64,000 nt of DNA from Kibdelosporangium philippinense (GTDB lineage: Bacteria; Actinomycetota; Actinomycetes; Mycobacteriales; Pseudonocardiaceae): NCBI RefSeq assembly GCF_021390435.2, contig NZ_JAJVCN010000003.1, positions 372,001 to 436,000 of the forward strand, given 5' to 3'. The notes beneath the pieces were generated by a model. The model had not been told where the DNA came from, did not search any database, and was given only the letters and a program-made list of their open reading frames with translations. The translations under genes were made by a program, and so were the position numbers. Below are positions 11,490 through 20,106 of the stretch, piece after piece (the stretch's first letter is position 1; each line of letters begins with the position of its first letter).

Positions 11490-11972
11490 GTGCCTGCCGT
11501 CAACCTGCGCCTATTCAACTCCGCCCCCGCCGAAGAGCTTCGGCCGATGCTGAGAGATTGTCTCGCGGTGCCTCGCTGGGCAGACGAGGTGCTCGCCATG
11601 CGACCGTTCGCCGACCGTGCGACATTACTGTCCGTGGCCTTCTCCAGGGCAAGCGAGTTGAGCAACGACGAGCTCCACCTGGCAATGGCCGCGCATCCCC
11701 GAATAGGCGACCGAGCAAACGGCGACGCTTGGTCACAGGAAGAACAGTCCGGCGTTGACCAGTCCTTGGGATCGCGCCTAGCGGCGGCGAACGCACGGTA
11801 CGAAGAACGATTCGGGCATATCTACCTCGTGTTCGCTTCGGGAAGGTCGGGCGAAGAGCTCCTTGCGGTGCTGGAGGAGCGTCTGGACAACTCGGCGGCG
11901 GACGAGCTGAGGATCGTGAACGGCGAACTGGCCAAGATCGCCCTTCGCCGTTTGGAGCAGTTGGTTGGCTAG
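11490..11972 (+). CDS. uraD: OHCU decarboxylase
   Basis: Decarboxylates 2-oxo-4-hydroxy-4-carboxy-5-ureidoimidazoline to S-allantoin, the last step of urate breakdown. 160 aa, the family's size, with the catalytic His69 in MAAHPRIGD and the C-terminal helix RIVNGELAKIALRRLEQL. Other family landmarks are FNSAPAEEL near the start and YEERFGHIYLVFASGRSGEE. GTG start. Overlaps uraH by 8 nt and heads the plus-strand urate operon. Confidence 0.93.
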   Translation: MPAVNLRLFNSAPAEELRPMLRDCLAVPRWADEVLAMRPFADRATLLSVAFSRASELSNDELHLAMAAHPRIGDRANGDAWSQEEQSGVDQSLGSRLAAANARYEERFGHIYLVFASGRSGEELLAVLEERLDNSAADELRIVNGELAKIALRRLEQLVG

Positions 11973-12276
11973 CGCGGTGACAACCCACGTCTTGGACGCG
12001 GCTCTTGGCCGTCCAGCGGCTGGGGTTCCTGTGCGGCTGGAGTCCGCGGACGGTGTCGTGGCTTCCGGGGTTACGGATTCGGACGGGCGGCTGCGTTCCC
12101 TGGGGCCGTCCACGCTGGAGCCTGGGGTGTACCGGCTGGTGTTCGACATCGCGGCCTACCACGGGCCACAGGCGTTCTACCCGACGATCACGATCGAGTT
12201 CCGGTTTACCGAAGGGCACTATCACGTGCCGATCCTGCTGAGCCCATTCGCGTATTCGACCTACCGAGGGAGTTGA
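11965..12276 (+). CDS. uraH: 5-Hydroxyisourate hydrolase (transthyretin-like)
   Basis: Hydrolyses 5-hydroxyisourate to OHCU. The 103-aa transthyretin fold has the N-terminal TTHVLDAALGRPAAGVPVRL, the Arg in DGRLRSL, and the diagnostic C-terminal tetrapeptide YRGS. I take the TTG at 11965 because GGAG lies 7 nt upstream; a GTG at 11977 is closer to the conserved THVLD but lacks a well-spaced ribosome site. The gene overlaps uraD and ends one base before the uricase TTG. Confidence 0.94.
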   Translation: MASAVTTHVLDAALGRPAAGVPVRLESADGVVASGVTDSDGRLRSLGPSTLEPGVYRLVFDIAAYHGPQAFYPTITIEFRFTEGHYHVPILLSPFAYSTYRGS

Positions 12277-12277
12277 A

Positions 12278-13150
12278 TTGGCGTACAGCCTGGGGCCGAA
12301 CCAGTACGGCAAGGCCGAGGTCCGGATGGTCACGGTGAGCCGGGCGGGTTCCGTGCACTCGCTGCAGGACCTGACGGTGAGTACGTCCCTGCGCGGTGAC
12401 TTGGCGGCCACGCACCTGACTGGCGACAACAGTGACGTCGTGGCAACGGACACGCAGAAGAACACGGTGTTCGCCTTCGCCAAAGAGCAGCCGGTCGGCG
12501 AGATCGAGGACTTCGCGCTGCGTCTCGGGCGGCATTTCGTTTCGTCGTTTGACCAGATCACCGGCGCCCGCGTGTTGATCGATTCGCACGGGTGGGACCG
12601 GGTCAACGCTCATGCTTTTTCGCGCGGTTCTTCAGAGATACGCACGACGGCTGTGACCGTGTCCGGAGACCAGCACTGGGTGGTCTCGGGTCTGCGGGAT
12701 CTCGTGGTGTTGAAGACAACCGGCTCCGAGTTCCACGGGTACCCGAGGGACAAGTACACGACTTTGCCGGAGACGACCGACCGGATTCTGGCTACCGCCG
12801 TGACGGCTCGGTGGCGCTATCAGGGTTCCGGGATCGATTGGTCTACGAGCTTCTCAGCCATTCGGGACCTGCTGGTCACCACGTTTGCGGAGAAACACAG
12901 TTTGTCGCTGCAGCAGACGTTGTACGCGATGGGTGCGGCGGTAATGGAGGCCCGGCCGGAGGTGGCCGAGATCCGGCTGTCCATGCCGAACAAGCACCAC
13001 TTCGTTGTCGATTTGTCTCCATTTGGACTGGAGAACAACAACGAGGTCTTTTACGCCGCCGACCGGCCGTACGGACTGATCGAGGGCAGCGTGGTCCGGG
13101 ATGACGCGGAGGATCCAGGCCTGGCCTGGTATACGCTGCCGGAGTTCTAG
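12278..13150 (+). CDS. Urate oxidase (uricase)
   Basis: Cofactor-free oxidase converting urate to 5-hydroxyisourate. The 290-aa protein has the tandem T-fold landmarks YGKAEVRM near the start, VVATDTQKNTVFAFAKE with the active-site Thr, and SMPNKHHFVVDLSPFG with the Asn-Lys-His region. Starts at TTG 12278, immediately after the uraH stop. Third gene of uraD-uraH-uricase. A U-run-flanked hairpin at 13216-13265 ends the transcript. Confidence 0.95.
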   Translation: MAYSLGPNQYGKAEVRMVTVSRAGSVHSLQDLTVSTSLRGDLAATHLTGDNSDVVATDTQKNTVFAFAKEQPVGEIEDFALRLGRHFVSSFDQITGARVLIDSHGWDRVNAHAFSRGSSEIRTTAVTVSGDQHWVVSGLRDLVVLKTTGSEFHGYPRDKYTTLPETTDRILATAVTARWRYQGSGIDWSTSFSAIRDLLVTTFAEKHSLSLQQTLYAMGAAVMEARPEVAEIRLSMPNKHHFVVDLSPFGLENNNEVFYAADRPYGLIEGSVVRDDAEDPGLAWYTLPEF

Positions 13151-13215
13151 GGCCAGGTGACGGCAGTCCAAAGGTTCTTCGACCGCTACCTCTGAACCTC
13201 GACGCCGCTGGTCAG

Positions 13216-13265
13216 CCCTCGTGAGTGGTTATCCGTGTTCTAACACTGATAACCACTCACGAGGG
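13216..13265. terminator. Palindrome family copy 1 (bidirectional terminator)
   Basis: Perfect 18-bp arms CCCTCGTGAGTGGTTATC and its complement flank a 14-nt centre containing TGTT/AACA. It is followed on the plus strand by GGCCTTTT. It sits between the convergent uricase and guanine deaminase genes and fits a terminator for the uricase side. One of five copies in this window of the same CTCGTGAGTGGTTA hairpin. Confidence 0.8.
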
Positions 13266-13270
13266 GCCTT

Positions 13271-13735
13271 TTAATACTCGGTGCGGTCGGGCTTGGCCAG
13301 CCAGGCGGCGAATGGTTGGAAGTTCTCCTCCGACCGCAGGGCGTACACAGGTAGTGGCCAGGTTTCCCGGGGTTGGTTGAAAAGGTCGTGGAACGCTCGG
13401 TCGTCGAAGCCTGCCTTGGCTGCGTCGTCACGGTCGGCGCCGTAAATGACCCGGTCGAGGCGGGCCCAGAGGGACGCTGAGAGGCACAATGGGCACGGCT
13501 CGCACGATGAGACGAGGACGCATCCGGTGAGCTTGAAGTCTCCGATTGCCTTGCAGGCGTTGCGGATCGCCACGACTTCGGCGTGCGCGGTCGGGTCGAG
13601 GGTTGGTGTGACCTGGTTTGTACCTGTGGCGATGGTTTCGCCGTCACGCACCACGATCGCTCCGAATGGGCCACCGCCGGAGGCGACGTTGTCCGTGGCC
13701 AGACGGACCGCCTGGGCCAGCCATTCTTCTTCCAT
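13271..13735 (-). CDS. Guanine deaminase, CDA-fold type
   Basis: Zinc nucleobase deaminase predicted to convert guanine to xanthine. 154 aa with the zinc ligands His51 (TAHAEVVAI, with Glu53 as proton shuttle) and Cys81/Cys84 (SSCEPCPLC). GGGPFGAIVVRDGE matches GuaD proteins of the cytidine-deaminase fold. The ATG at 13733-13735 overlaps the xanthine dehydrogenase stop by one base (TAATG), so it is the last gene of the operon. Location beside xanthine dehydrogenase favours guanine over cytosine or tRNA adenosine. Confidence 0.85.
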   Translation of the reverse strand: MEEEWLAQAVRLATDNVASGGGPFGAIVVRDGETIATGTNQVTPTLDPTAHAEVVAIRNACKAIGDFKLTGCVLVSSCEPCPLCLSASLWARLDRVIYGADRDDAAKAGFDDRAFHDLFNQPRETWPLPVYALRSEENFQPFAAWLAKPDRTEY

Positions 13736-15939
13736 TACATGGTCTCCGTGATGTGTTCTGGCCGGACGGGCACGCGGGACAGCGCCTTGCCGGTTGCGGC
13801 GCGGATCGCGGCTACGATGGCCGGGGTTGCCGAGATGGTCGGCGGTTCGCCGACGCCGCGAAGTCCGTACGGCGCATGGGGATCCGGGCGTTCGAGAACG
13901 TCGACGACCATCGGCGGCATGTCGAGGACAGTTGGGATCAGATAGTCCGTGAATGACGGGTTGCGGATTTTCCCGTCCGCCAACTGGATCTCCTCCATCA
14001 CCGCCAACCCGAGGCCTTGCGCTGTGCCGCCGTGGATTTGACCGAGAACGGCTTCCGGGTTGATCGCCTTGCCGACGTCCTGCGCGCACGCCAACTCCAC
14101 GACCTTGACCAGGCCGAGTTCCACGTCCACGTCGACAACGGCCCGGTGCGCCGCGAACGCGTACTGCACGTGGGCGTTGCCCTGGCCCGTTTCCGCGTCG
14201 ATCCGGTAGGTCGGGCGGTGCCGCCATTCCACGACCTCGTCAATCACATCCGTGCCAAGCACTTGCGCTAGCGGCAGGTCTGTGTCCCCGAAGCGCTTGT
14301 ACAAAGCAGTTCGGACAGCTTCGCAGGCAGCTCGCAAAGCGCCGCCGGTGACATAGGTTTGACGCGAGGCGGAGGTTGAGCCAGCGTCGCCGATCGATGT
14401 GTCCATTGGTTCGATGGTCACCACGTCAACGCCAAGCTCGGACCGGGTGATCTGCTGAAGGACCGTCACCAAGCCCTGGCCGACCTCGACAGCCGCCGTG
14501 TGTACGGAAGCCACGGCTTCCCCGCCGATCACGGACAACCGCACCCGGACTGTCGAATAATCGTCGAAGCTGTCCGAGAAACCCACGTTCTTGATGCCGA
14601 CTCCGTAACCGACACCACGGACAACGCCCTCGCCATGGGTGGTGTTCGAGACGCCACCTGGCATGTCGGTCAGGTCAGTTCCGTTAAGCGGCATCGGTTT
14701 GTCACGGACCAATGTCAGCAGCTCCGCCACCGGCGCGGCCGAGTCGACGAGCTGTCCGGTCGGCATGACGCTGCCTTCACTCATCGCGTTACGCAGCCGT
14801 ACCTCAACTGGGTCAATGCCAAGTGCGGCAGCCAGTTTGTCCATTTGGGACTCATAAGCGAAAGCCGCTTGCACAGCACCGAAACCACGCATCGCGCCAC
14901 AAGGCGGGTTGTTGGTGTAGACGCCCCAGCAATCCACGGTCGCGCTCGGAACATCGTACGGACCCACGCCCAAAGTCGCCGCGTTCGCCACAACGGCACC
15001 GGTGCTGGAGGCATAAGCGCCACCGTCGAGGTAGATGCGGCACTTGACGTAGACGAGTTTCCCGTCCCGGGTGGCACCGTGTTCGTAGTACATCCGGGCA
15101 GGGTGCCGGTGGACGTGCCCGTAGAACGATTCCTCGCGGTTGTAGACCATTTTCACTGGTTTTCCGGTGTGCAACGCCAACATGCACGCATGGACCTGCA
15201 TCGACAGGTCCTCCCGGCCACCGAACGCGCCACCCACACCGGACAACGTCAGCCGGACCTTGTCCAGCGGCAGCCCCAATGCCACCGCGACCTGACGCTG
15301 GTCCACGTGCAGCCACTGGGTCGCGATGAACAGGTCGATCGAGCCGTCCTCCGCTGGCACCGCAAGCCCGGACTCCGGCCCGAGAAAGGCCTGGTCCTGC
15401 ATGCCGACTTCGTATTCGCCGGTGACCACCACGTCAGCGGTGACGTCCTGTACGCCATGCCGGATCTTCACGTGCCGCACGATGTTCCCGTTGGGGTGCA
15501 ACGGTTTCGCGCGGCCGTGCGCCGCGTCCTCAGTGTTCACGACCGGCGGCAGAACCTCGTAGGCAACCTCGATGCGTTTGATCGCCCGGCGCGCGGTTTC
15601 GGGGTGGTCCGCGGCAACCACAGCCACGGGCTCACCCTGGTAGCGGACCACATCGGCAGCGAGAACAGGCTGATCAGCGTGCTCGAGGCCGTAAATATTG
15701 GTTCCCGGTACGTCCGAGTGCGTCAACACCGCGTAGACGCCCGGAACCTTCAAAGCCTCAGTGAGGTCAATGGAAACAATGCGCGCATGCGGATGCGGGC
15801 TGCGCAAAGTGGCGCCCCACAACATGTCCTCATGCCACAGATCCGAGGAGTACGCGAACTCACCACGAGTCTTCAAAGCACCGTCGGGCCGTTGAGCGTT
15901 CGTGCCGATACCGCCCTGCGTGGCAACTGTCGTAGTCAT
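13735..15939 (-). CDS. Xanthine dehydrogenase, molybdopterin-binding subunit
   Basis: Large catalytic subunit of the molybdenum hydroxylase oxidising hypoxanthine/xanthine to urate. 734 aa. The N-terminal a/b hammerhead (ALKTRGEFAYSSDL, LRSPHPHARI) is followed by the molybdopterin region: GGAFGGREDLSMQ, MRGFGAVQAAFAYE, VEVGQGLVTVLQQI and the C-terminal GVGEPPTISATPAIVAAI with the conserved Glu. Four-base overlap with the Fe-S subunit gene upstream. All three subunits are separate, as usual for bacterial XDH/CoxL-type enzymes. Confidence 0.93.
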   Translation of the reverse strand: MTTTVATQGGIGTNAQRPDGALKTRGEFAYSSDLWHEDMLWGATLRSPHPHARIVSIDLTEALKVPGVYAVLTHSDVPGTNIYGLEHADQPVLAADVVRYQGEPVAVVAADHPETARRAIKRIEVAYEVLPPVVNTEDAAHGRAKPLHPNGNIVRHVKIRHGVQDVTADVVVTGEYEVGMQDQAFLGPESGLAVPAEDGSIDLFIATQWLHVDQRQVAVALGLPLDKVRLTLSGVGGAFGGREDLSMQVHACMLALHTGKPVKMVYNREESFYGHVHRHPARMYYEHGATRDGKLVYVKCRIYLDGGAYASSTGAVVANAATLGVGPYDVPSATVDCWGVYTNNPPCGAMRGFGAVQAAFAYESQMDKLAAALGIDPVEVRLRNAMSEGSVMPTGQLVDSAAPVAELLTLVRDKPMPLNGTDLTDMPGGVSNTTHGEGVVRGVGYGVGIKNVGFSDSFDDYSTVRVRLSVIGGEAVASVHTAAVEVGQGLVTVLQQITRSELGVDVVTIEPMDTSIGDAGSTSASRQTYVTGGALRAACEAVRTALYKRFGDTDLPLAQVLGTDVIDEVVEWRHRPTYRIDAETGQGNAHVQYAFAAHRAVVDVDVELGLVKVVELACAQDVGKAINPEAVLGQIHGGTAQGLGLAVMEEIQLADGKIRNPSFTDYLIPTVLDMPPMVVDVLERPDPHAPYGLRGVGEPPTISATPAIVAAIRAATGKALSRVPVRPEHITETM

Positions 15940-16394
15940 GACTTGGCCGCCATTCGAACCGCGTCCAGGATCTTCTCGTACCCCGTACAGCGACAGAGGT
16001 TTCCAGCCAGGGCCTCGCGAATCTCCGGATCGGACGGCTGCGGAGTCCGCGCTAGCAAGTCATGCGCGGCAACCACCAGACCTGGTGTGCAGAAGCCACA
16101 TTGGACAGCGCCAGCGTCCACAAAGGCCTGCTGCACGCGGTCGAGCGCGTCTTCAGACCCGAGCCCTTCGACGGTCGTAACGATACGTCCCTCGGCCTGA
16201 CCGGCGGCGACAAGGCACGAACACACTGGCGTGCCATCCATGTACACCGTGCACGAGCCGCATTCGCCCTGCTCGCATGCGTTCTTGGAACCGGGCAGCC
16301 CCATTCGCTCACGCAGCACGTAAAGCAGCGACTCACCGGGCCACACGTCGTCGACCTGGCGCGCTTCGCCGTTCACAGTGAGGTTCACGCGCAT
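15936..16394 (-). CDS. Xanthine dehydrogenase, [2Fe-2S] subunit
   Basis: Small electron-transfer subunit with two [2Fe-2S] clusters. 152 aa. The plant-ferredoxin-type ligands are Cys40, Cys45, Cys48 and Cys60 (NACEQGECGSC...VCSC). The second cluster motif is QCGFCTPG plus NLCRCTGYEKI. Start ATG at 16392-16394; its first base overlaps the stop of the FAD subunit (TGATG). An in-frame extension upstream lacks a ribosome site and is inside the FAD gene. Confidence 0.95.
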   Translation of the reverse strand: MRVNLTVNGEARQVDDVWPGESLLYVLRERMGLPGSKNACEQGECGSCTVYMDGTPVCSCLVAAGQAEGRIVTTVEGLGSEDALDRVQQAFVDAGAVQCGFCTPGLVVAAHDLLARTPQPSDPEIREALAGNLCRCTGYEKILDAVRMAAKS

Positions 16395-17248
16395 CACCGT
16401 TCTCCTTCGCGGTACGCGTCCCACGCCCAGCCAAGCGTCCGCCGCGCCAGCACAGCAAGCGCGTGTTTCCGGTACGCGGCACTGCCCCGGACGTCGTCGA
16501 TCGGTGAAGCCTCCGCCGAAACCAGCTCACCAAAACGTTGTTTGACCGAATCGAGCAACGGCCGAGGCTGAGCGAAATCGAGCTCTCCGGCAAGGAATTC
16601 CTCGGCTTGACGCACACGGCGTGGCGTCGGCGCGGCCGAGCCGATCGCGGCACCGACCCGGGAGTCGGAAAGGCTGATGGCGAACGAACACACCGCGATC
16701 ACCATCGCGTTGCGCGTCCCCACTTTCGCGAACTGCTGCGGACCCGACGCGCGAGGAACCCGGATCGCGGTGATCAGCTCGTCCGGCTCCAAAGCATTGC
16801 GTTTCACGCCAAGGTAGAATTCATCAACCGGAATCGACCGGGCGCCACGGACCGAAGCGACTTCCACAACCGCGGAACACGCCAGCAACACCGGATGCGT
16901 GTCCCCCGCAGGCGAAGCAGCACCAAGATTGCCGCCGACCGTGCCCCGGTTACGGATCTGCGGCGACCCCACGGTCCGGGACGCGATCGCGAGACCAGGC
17001 AAATCGGCCCCAAGCTCGTTGATCAAGCGCGTATAGGGCAACGCAGCACCGATCGTGATCACCGAGCCGTCGCGCGACCAATTGGCCAGTTCGGGCACGC
17101 GGGTCAGGTCGAGCAAGGCGGGTGGACGCCGGTGGTCGAAGTTCAGCTCGACCATCACGTCCGTACCGCCCGCGATCGGCACCGCGTCCGGCATGGCCGC
17201 TTTCATCTGCAAGGCCTCGCTGAGGCTCTCAGGACGCAGGAAGTCCAC
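16394..17248 (-). CDS. Xanthine dehydrogenase, FAD-binding subunit
   Basis: Medium subunit carrying FAD, passing electrons from the Fe-S centres to NAD+. 284 aa. FAD-binding motifs are VPIAGGTDVMVEL and RNRGTVGGNLGAASPAGD, with the C-terminal CO_deh_flav_C-type domain (AAIGSAAPTPRRVRQAEEFL). GTG start with GGAGG 6 nt upstream. Only 27 nt separate it from the CitE-like gene, so it belongs to the aceB-led operon. Confidence 0.94.
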   Translation of the reverse strand: MDFLRPESLSEALQMKAAMPDAVPIAGGTDVMVELNFDHRRPPALLDLTRVPELANWSRDGSVITIGAALPYTRLINELGADLPGLAIASRTVGSPQIRNRGTVGGNLGAASPAGDTHPVLLACSAVVEVASVRGARSIPVDEFYLGVKRNALEPDELITAIRVPRASGPQQFAKVGTRNAMVIAVCSFAISLSDSRVGAAIGSAAPTPRRVRQAEEFLAGELDFAQPRPLLDSVKQRFGELVSAEASPIDDVRGSAAYRKHALAVLARRTLGWAWDAYREGER

Positions 17249-17275
17249 GCGTCACCTCCAAGCCCCCAGCTTGCC

Positions 17276-18490
17276 CTAACTCGTTATCCGCCGGTGATAC
17301 CCGCGCAGCACGTCCAAGTGAAGTCCAGTCGCCTGGGTGATCTCCTCGGCCGTCGCCGCGCCACAGTCCACGCTACGCAACAATGACGCCGAAAGCGCTT
17401 GCGCGGTGGCCGGTTCGTCCAGAATTCCGTCGCTGTCAGCACTGTCGGCGCGCGCCGCGTAAGCGGCCAGTCGCCGAGCGTCACTGTCCAGGCTTTGCCG
17501 GTAGTAGCCGAACACAGCGGCATATCGGGAGACCAGCTGGGCAGGATGCATGTCCCATCCCTGGAAGAAACCGTGCTCCAAGGACCGCCTGACCAGTCCG
17601 TAGTGGACACGCCACGCCGCCAGCACCTTCGCGGTGTCGCCAACGGGCAACACGTTGCTCGATCCGTCGGACAGCCGCACACCAGTCCCGGCGGCGGACA
17701 CCTGCATCACGTGCCGCGCGAAATCGGCCGCGTGGTGCGCGAGGTTCTGCTGGGCCGCACCAAGCCCGACAGCCGCTGTGTAGTCGTAGGTGCCGTAGTG
17801 CAGGCCGACCACGCGTTGCCCACCGGCCGCGAGAAACGCCGGAATGGCCAGCTTTCCTTCGCTATCCACAATGGACTGGGTGGTCTCCACCTGGATCTCG
17901 AAGGTCAACGAACCCGTCGGCCAGCCGAGCCGCTGCTCGAGGATCTCCAGCAACGAGACGAACACCTCGACCTGTTCCGTCGCGGTGACCTTGGGGAACG
18001 TGATCACGAAACCGGGCGGCAGGTCGTGCAGCGACTCGAGGAAGATGTCCAGCGTCCGGATGGCACGGTCCCGCAACGCAGGTGTGTCGAACGACTTGAT
18101 CCGGATGCCGGACGAGAAGGGCGCGATCCCTTCGGCGTGCCAGCGGACCAGGCACCCTGCCGCGTACCGGGCGTCGTCGTCCTCAGTCGTAGGCGCGCCG
18201 TAGCCGTCCTCGAAGTCGATCCGCAGGTCCTCGACCGGTTCAGACCGAAGCTTGGCCTTCACCCGGTTGGCGAGGTCCTTGGACAGGTCGAAACCGTGTT
18301 CCGCCATGGCCGCAAGCGCTTGCTCGCCCCAGTCACGCGGGGTGCTCGGCCCGACCTGGGAAGCGGGCACGTAACACGTGTGCACCGGTTGGCGCCCGCT
18401 GCGGCCGCCCGGGTACCGCGCCGCCCGCCGCTTGTCCACTTCAGACAGACGAGCGGTGAGCGACGCGATCGTGGGTCCGTCGAGGATCAT
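17276..18490 (-). CDS. CitE/HpcH-like lyase family protein (DUF6986 type), substrate unknown
   Basis: A 404-aa TIM-barrel protein of the aldolase/citrate-lyase superfamily. It has LRIDFEDGYGAPTTEDDD in place of the metal-binding E-D of CitE and FEIQVETTQSIVDSEGK in place of its catalytic Glu strand, plus VVGLHYGTYDYTAAVGL and FFQGWDMHPAQLVSRYA. I recall such proteins beside malate synthase and purine genes in actinobacteria, without an assigned reaction. The ATG at 18490 overlaps the aceB stop by one base. Its placement between malate synthase and xanthine dehydrogenase suggests a C2-C4 acid or ureidoglycolate role, which is inference. Confidence 0.7.
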   Translation of the reverse strand: MILDGPTIASLTARLSEVDKRRAARYPGGRSGRQPVHTCYVPASQVGPSTPRDWGEQALAAMAEHGFDLSKDLANRVKAKLRSEPVEDLRIDFEDGYGAPTTEDDDARYAAGCLVRWHAEGIAPFSSGIRIKSFDTPALRDRAIRTLDIFLESLHDLPPGFVITFPKVTATEQVEVFVSLLEILEQRLGWPTGSLTFEIQVETTQSIVDSEGKLAIPAFLAAGGQRVVGLHYGTYDYTAAVGLGAAQQNLAHHAADFARHVMQVSAAGTGVRLSDGSSNVLPVGDTAKVLAAWRVHYGLVRRSLEHGFFQGWDMHPAQLVSRYAAVFGYYRQSLDSDARRLAAYAARADSADSDGILDEPATAQALSASLLRSVDCGAATAEEITQATGLHLDVLRGYHRRITS

Positions 18491-20028
18491 CAATCGATCT
18501 TCTCGTAGGCGGGCAGGGTCAGGAAGTCCACGAAGTCGTCGGCCAGTGCGACCTGGTCGAACAGCTCCGCGGCCTCGTCGAGGAACGGCAGCCCGTCAAG
18601 TTCCTTGCGCGTCTCGGCGAGGACGTCACGGACAAGCGAAGCCGTCACGGTCGCGCCGGTGTCCAGCACGACGTCGTTACGAACCCACTGCCAGACCTGA
18701 GCGCGGGAAATCTCGGCGGTCGCGGCGTCCTCCATGAGGTTGTGGATCGCCGCGGCACCATTGCCGCCCAGCCAGGACGCGATGTACCGAACGCCCACGT
18801 CAACCGCCGCGCGAAGCCCAGCCTCAGAAGCACCACCCGGAGTCGCGGCGACATTCAACAGGTCGTCCGCGGTCACCGAGACCTCATCGCGGGTCTTGCC
18901 GAGCTGGTTGGGCTCGGAGCCCAAAACGCCGTCGAAGACCTCCTGGCACACCGAGACGAGGTCGGGGTGCGCGACCCACGAGCCGTCGAATCCGTCGCCT
19001 GCCTCGCGGCTCTTGTCGTCACGGACCTTGGCCAGCGCCTGTGTGGTGACCTCGGGGTCACGGCGGTTCGGGATGAACGCGGCCATCCCGCCCATCGCGA
19101 ACGCGCCCCGCTTGTGGCACGTACGCACGAGCAGCTCGGTGTACGAGCGCATGAAAGGCGCCGTCATGGTGACCGAGTTGCGGTCCGGCAGGACAAAGGA
19201 AGCACCTGCGTCCCGGAAGTACTTGATCACGCTGAACAGGTAGTCCCAGCGGCCGGCGTTCAACCCCGAGGCGTGGTCACGCAGCTCGTAGAGGATTTCC
19301 TCCATCTCGAACGCGGCCGGGATGGTCTCGATCAGCACGGTCGCGCGGACGGTTCCGTGCGGGATGCCCAGCTCACGCTGCGCGTGCGTGAACACGTCGT
19401 TCCACAGCCGCGCCTCGAGGTGGCTTTCCATCTTGGGCAGGTAGAAGTACGGCCCGCTGCCGCGGTTCAGCAGCTCCTGCGCGTTGTGGAAGAAGTAGAG
19501 GCCGAAGTCGACCAGGGCACCGACGGCCGGTTTGCCGTCGAACTCCAGGTGCCGTTCGTCGAGGTGCCAGCCACGCGGGCGCATCACGATCGTCGCGTGC
19601 TTGCCCGGCTTGAGCTTGTACTCCTTGCCCTCTGGCGTGGTCAGCTCGATGGTTTCGCGGACGGCGTCGTACAGGTTGACCTGGCCGCCGACCACGTTGT
19701 CCCAGTGCGGGGTGTTGGCGTCTTCCAGGTCGGCAAGCCAGACCTTGGCGCCGGAGTTGAGGGCGTTGATCGCCATCTTGCGCTCGGTCGGGCCGGTGAT
19801 CTCGACCCTGCGGTCGGTCAGGTCGGCTGGCGCCGGGGCGACGCGCCACTGGGCTGACCTGATTTCAGCGGTCTCGGAGAGGAAGTCCAGACGCCCGGTC
19901 CGGGCGGCTTCGGCGCGCCGTTCAGCCCGCTTGGCCAGCAGTTCGTCTCGTCGGGCACCGAACGCGCTGTGCAGGCCGGCCAGGAAGGCATGGGCCTCAG
20001 GCGTCAGGATCCGATCAGAATCGGACAA
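18490..20028 (-). CDS. aceB: Malate synthase A
   Basis: Condenses glyoxylate with acetyl-CoA to malate, here to use the glyoxylate released from ureidoglycolate. 512 aa, the A-isoform size. Landmarks: [34 protein letters not shown] (metal acid), [14 protein letters not shown] (catalytic Arg), [19 protein letters not shown] (metal Glu), [15 protein letters not shown], and [14 protein letters not shown] near the catalytic Asp. The TTG start is preceded by AAAGGAG at 7 nt. First gene of a six-gene operon ending with guanine deaminase, divergent from the IclR gene. Confidence 0.93.
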   Translation of the reverse strand: MSDSDRILTPEAHAFLAGLHSAFGARRDELLAKRAERRAEAARTGRLDFLSETAEIRSAQWRVAPAPADLTDRRVEITGPTERKMAINALNSGAKVWLADLEDANTPHWDNVVGGQVNLYDAVRETIELTTPEGKEYKLKPGKHATIVMRPRGWHLDERHLEFDGKPAVGALVDFGLYFFHNAQELLNRGSGPYFYLPKMESHLEARLWNDVFTHAQRELGIPHGTVRATVLIETIPAAFEMEEILYELRDHASGLNAGRWDYLFSVIKYFRDAGASFVLPDRNSVTMTAPFMRSYTELLVRTCHKRGAFAMGGMAAFIPNRRDPEVTTQALAKVRDDKSREAGDGFDGSWVAHPDLVSVCQEVFDGVLGSEPNQLGKTRDEVSVTADDLLNVAATPGGASEAGLRAAVDVGVRYIASWLGGNGAAAIHNLMEDAATAEISRAQVWQWVRNDVVLDTGATVTASLVRDVLAETRKELDGLPFLDEAAELFDQVALADDFVDFLTLPAYEKID

Positions 20029-20067
20029 GGGATGACTCCTTTCTTTCTGCGTTACGGACTATAATTT

Positions 20068-20090
20068 TTGGATAGCGGAACTTCAACGTA
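20068..20090. promoter_or_regulatory. Candidate operator between aceB and the IclR regulator gene
   Basis: The 78-bp divergent region contains TTGGATAGCG followed by GAACTTCAA (20068-20086), a weakly palindromic TTG...CAA element next to AT-rich ATAATTTTT. The core TGGATAGCG also occurs, inverted, just after the regulator gene (about 20926-20934) and near 5756. Suitably placed for an IclR-family autoregulator, but no confirmed consensus was matched. Confidence 0.3.
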
Positions 20091-20106
20091 TGCCAAGGAG
20101 GCGGCA

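Noticed and set aside
13271-14227. Upstream extension of guanine deaminase to 318 aa
   Set aside because: The extension lies inside the xanthine dehydrogenase gene in another frame; the ATG at 13733-13735 with stop/start overlap fits family length.
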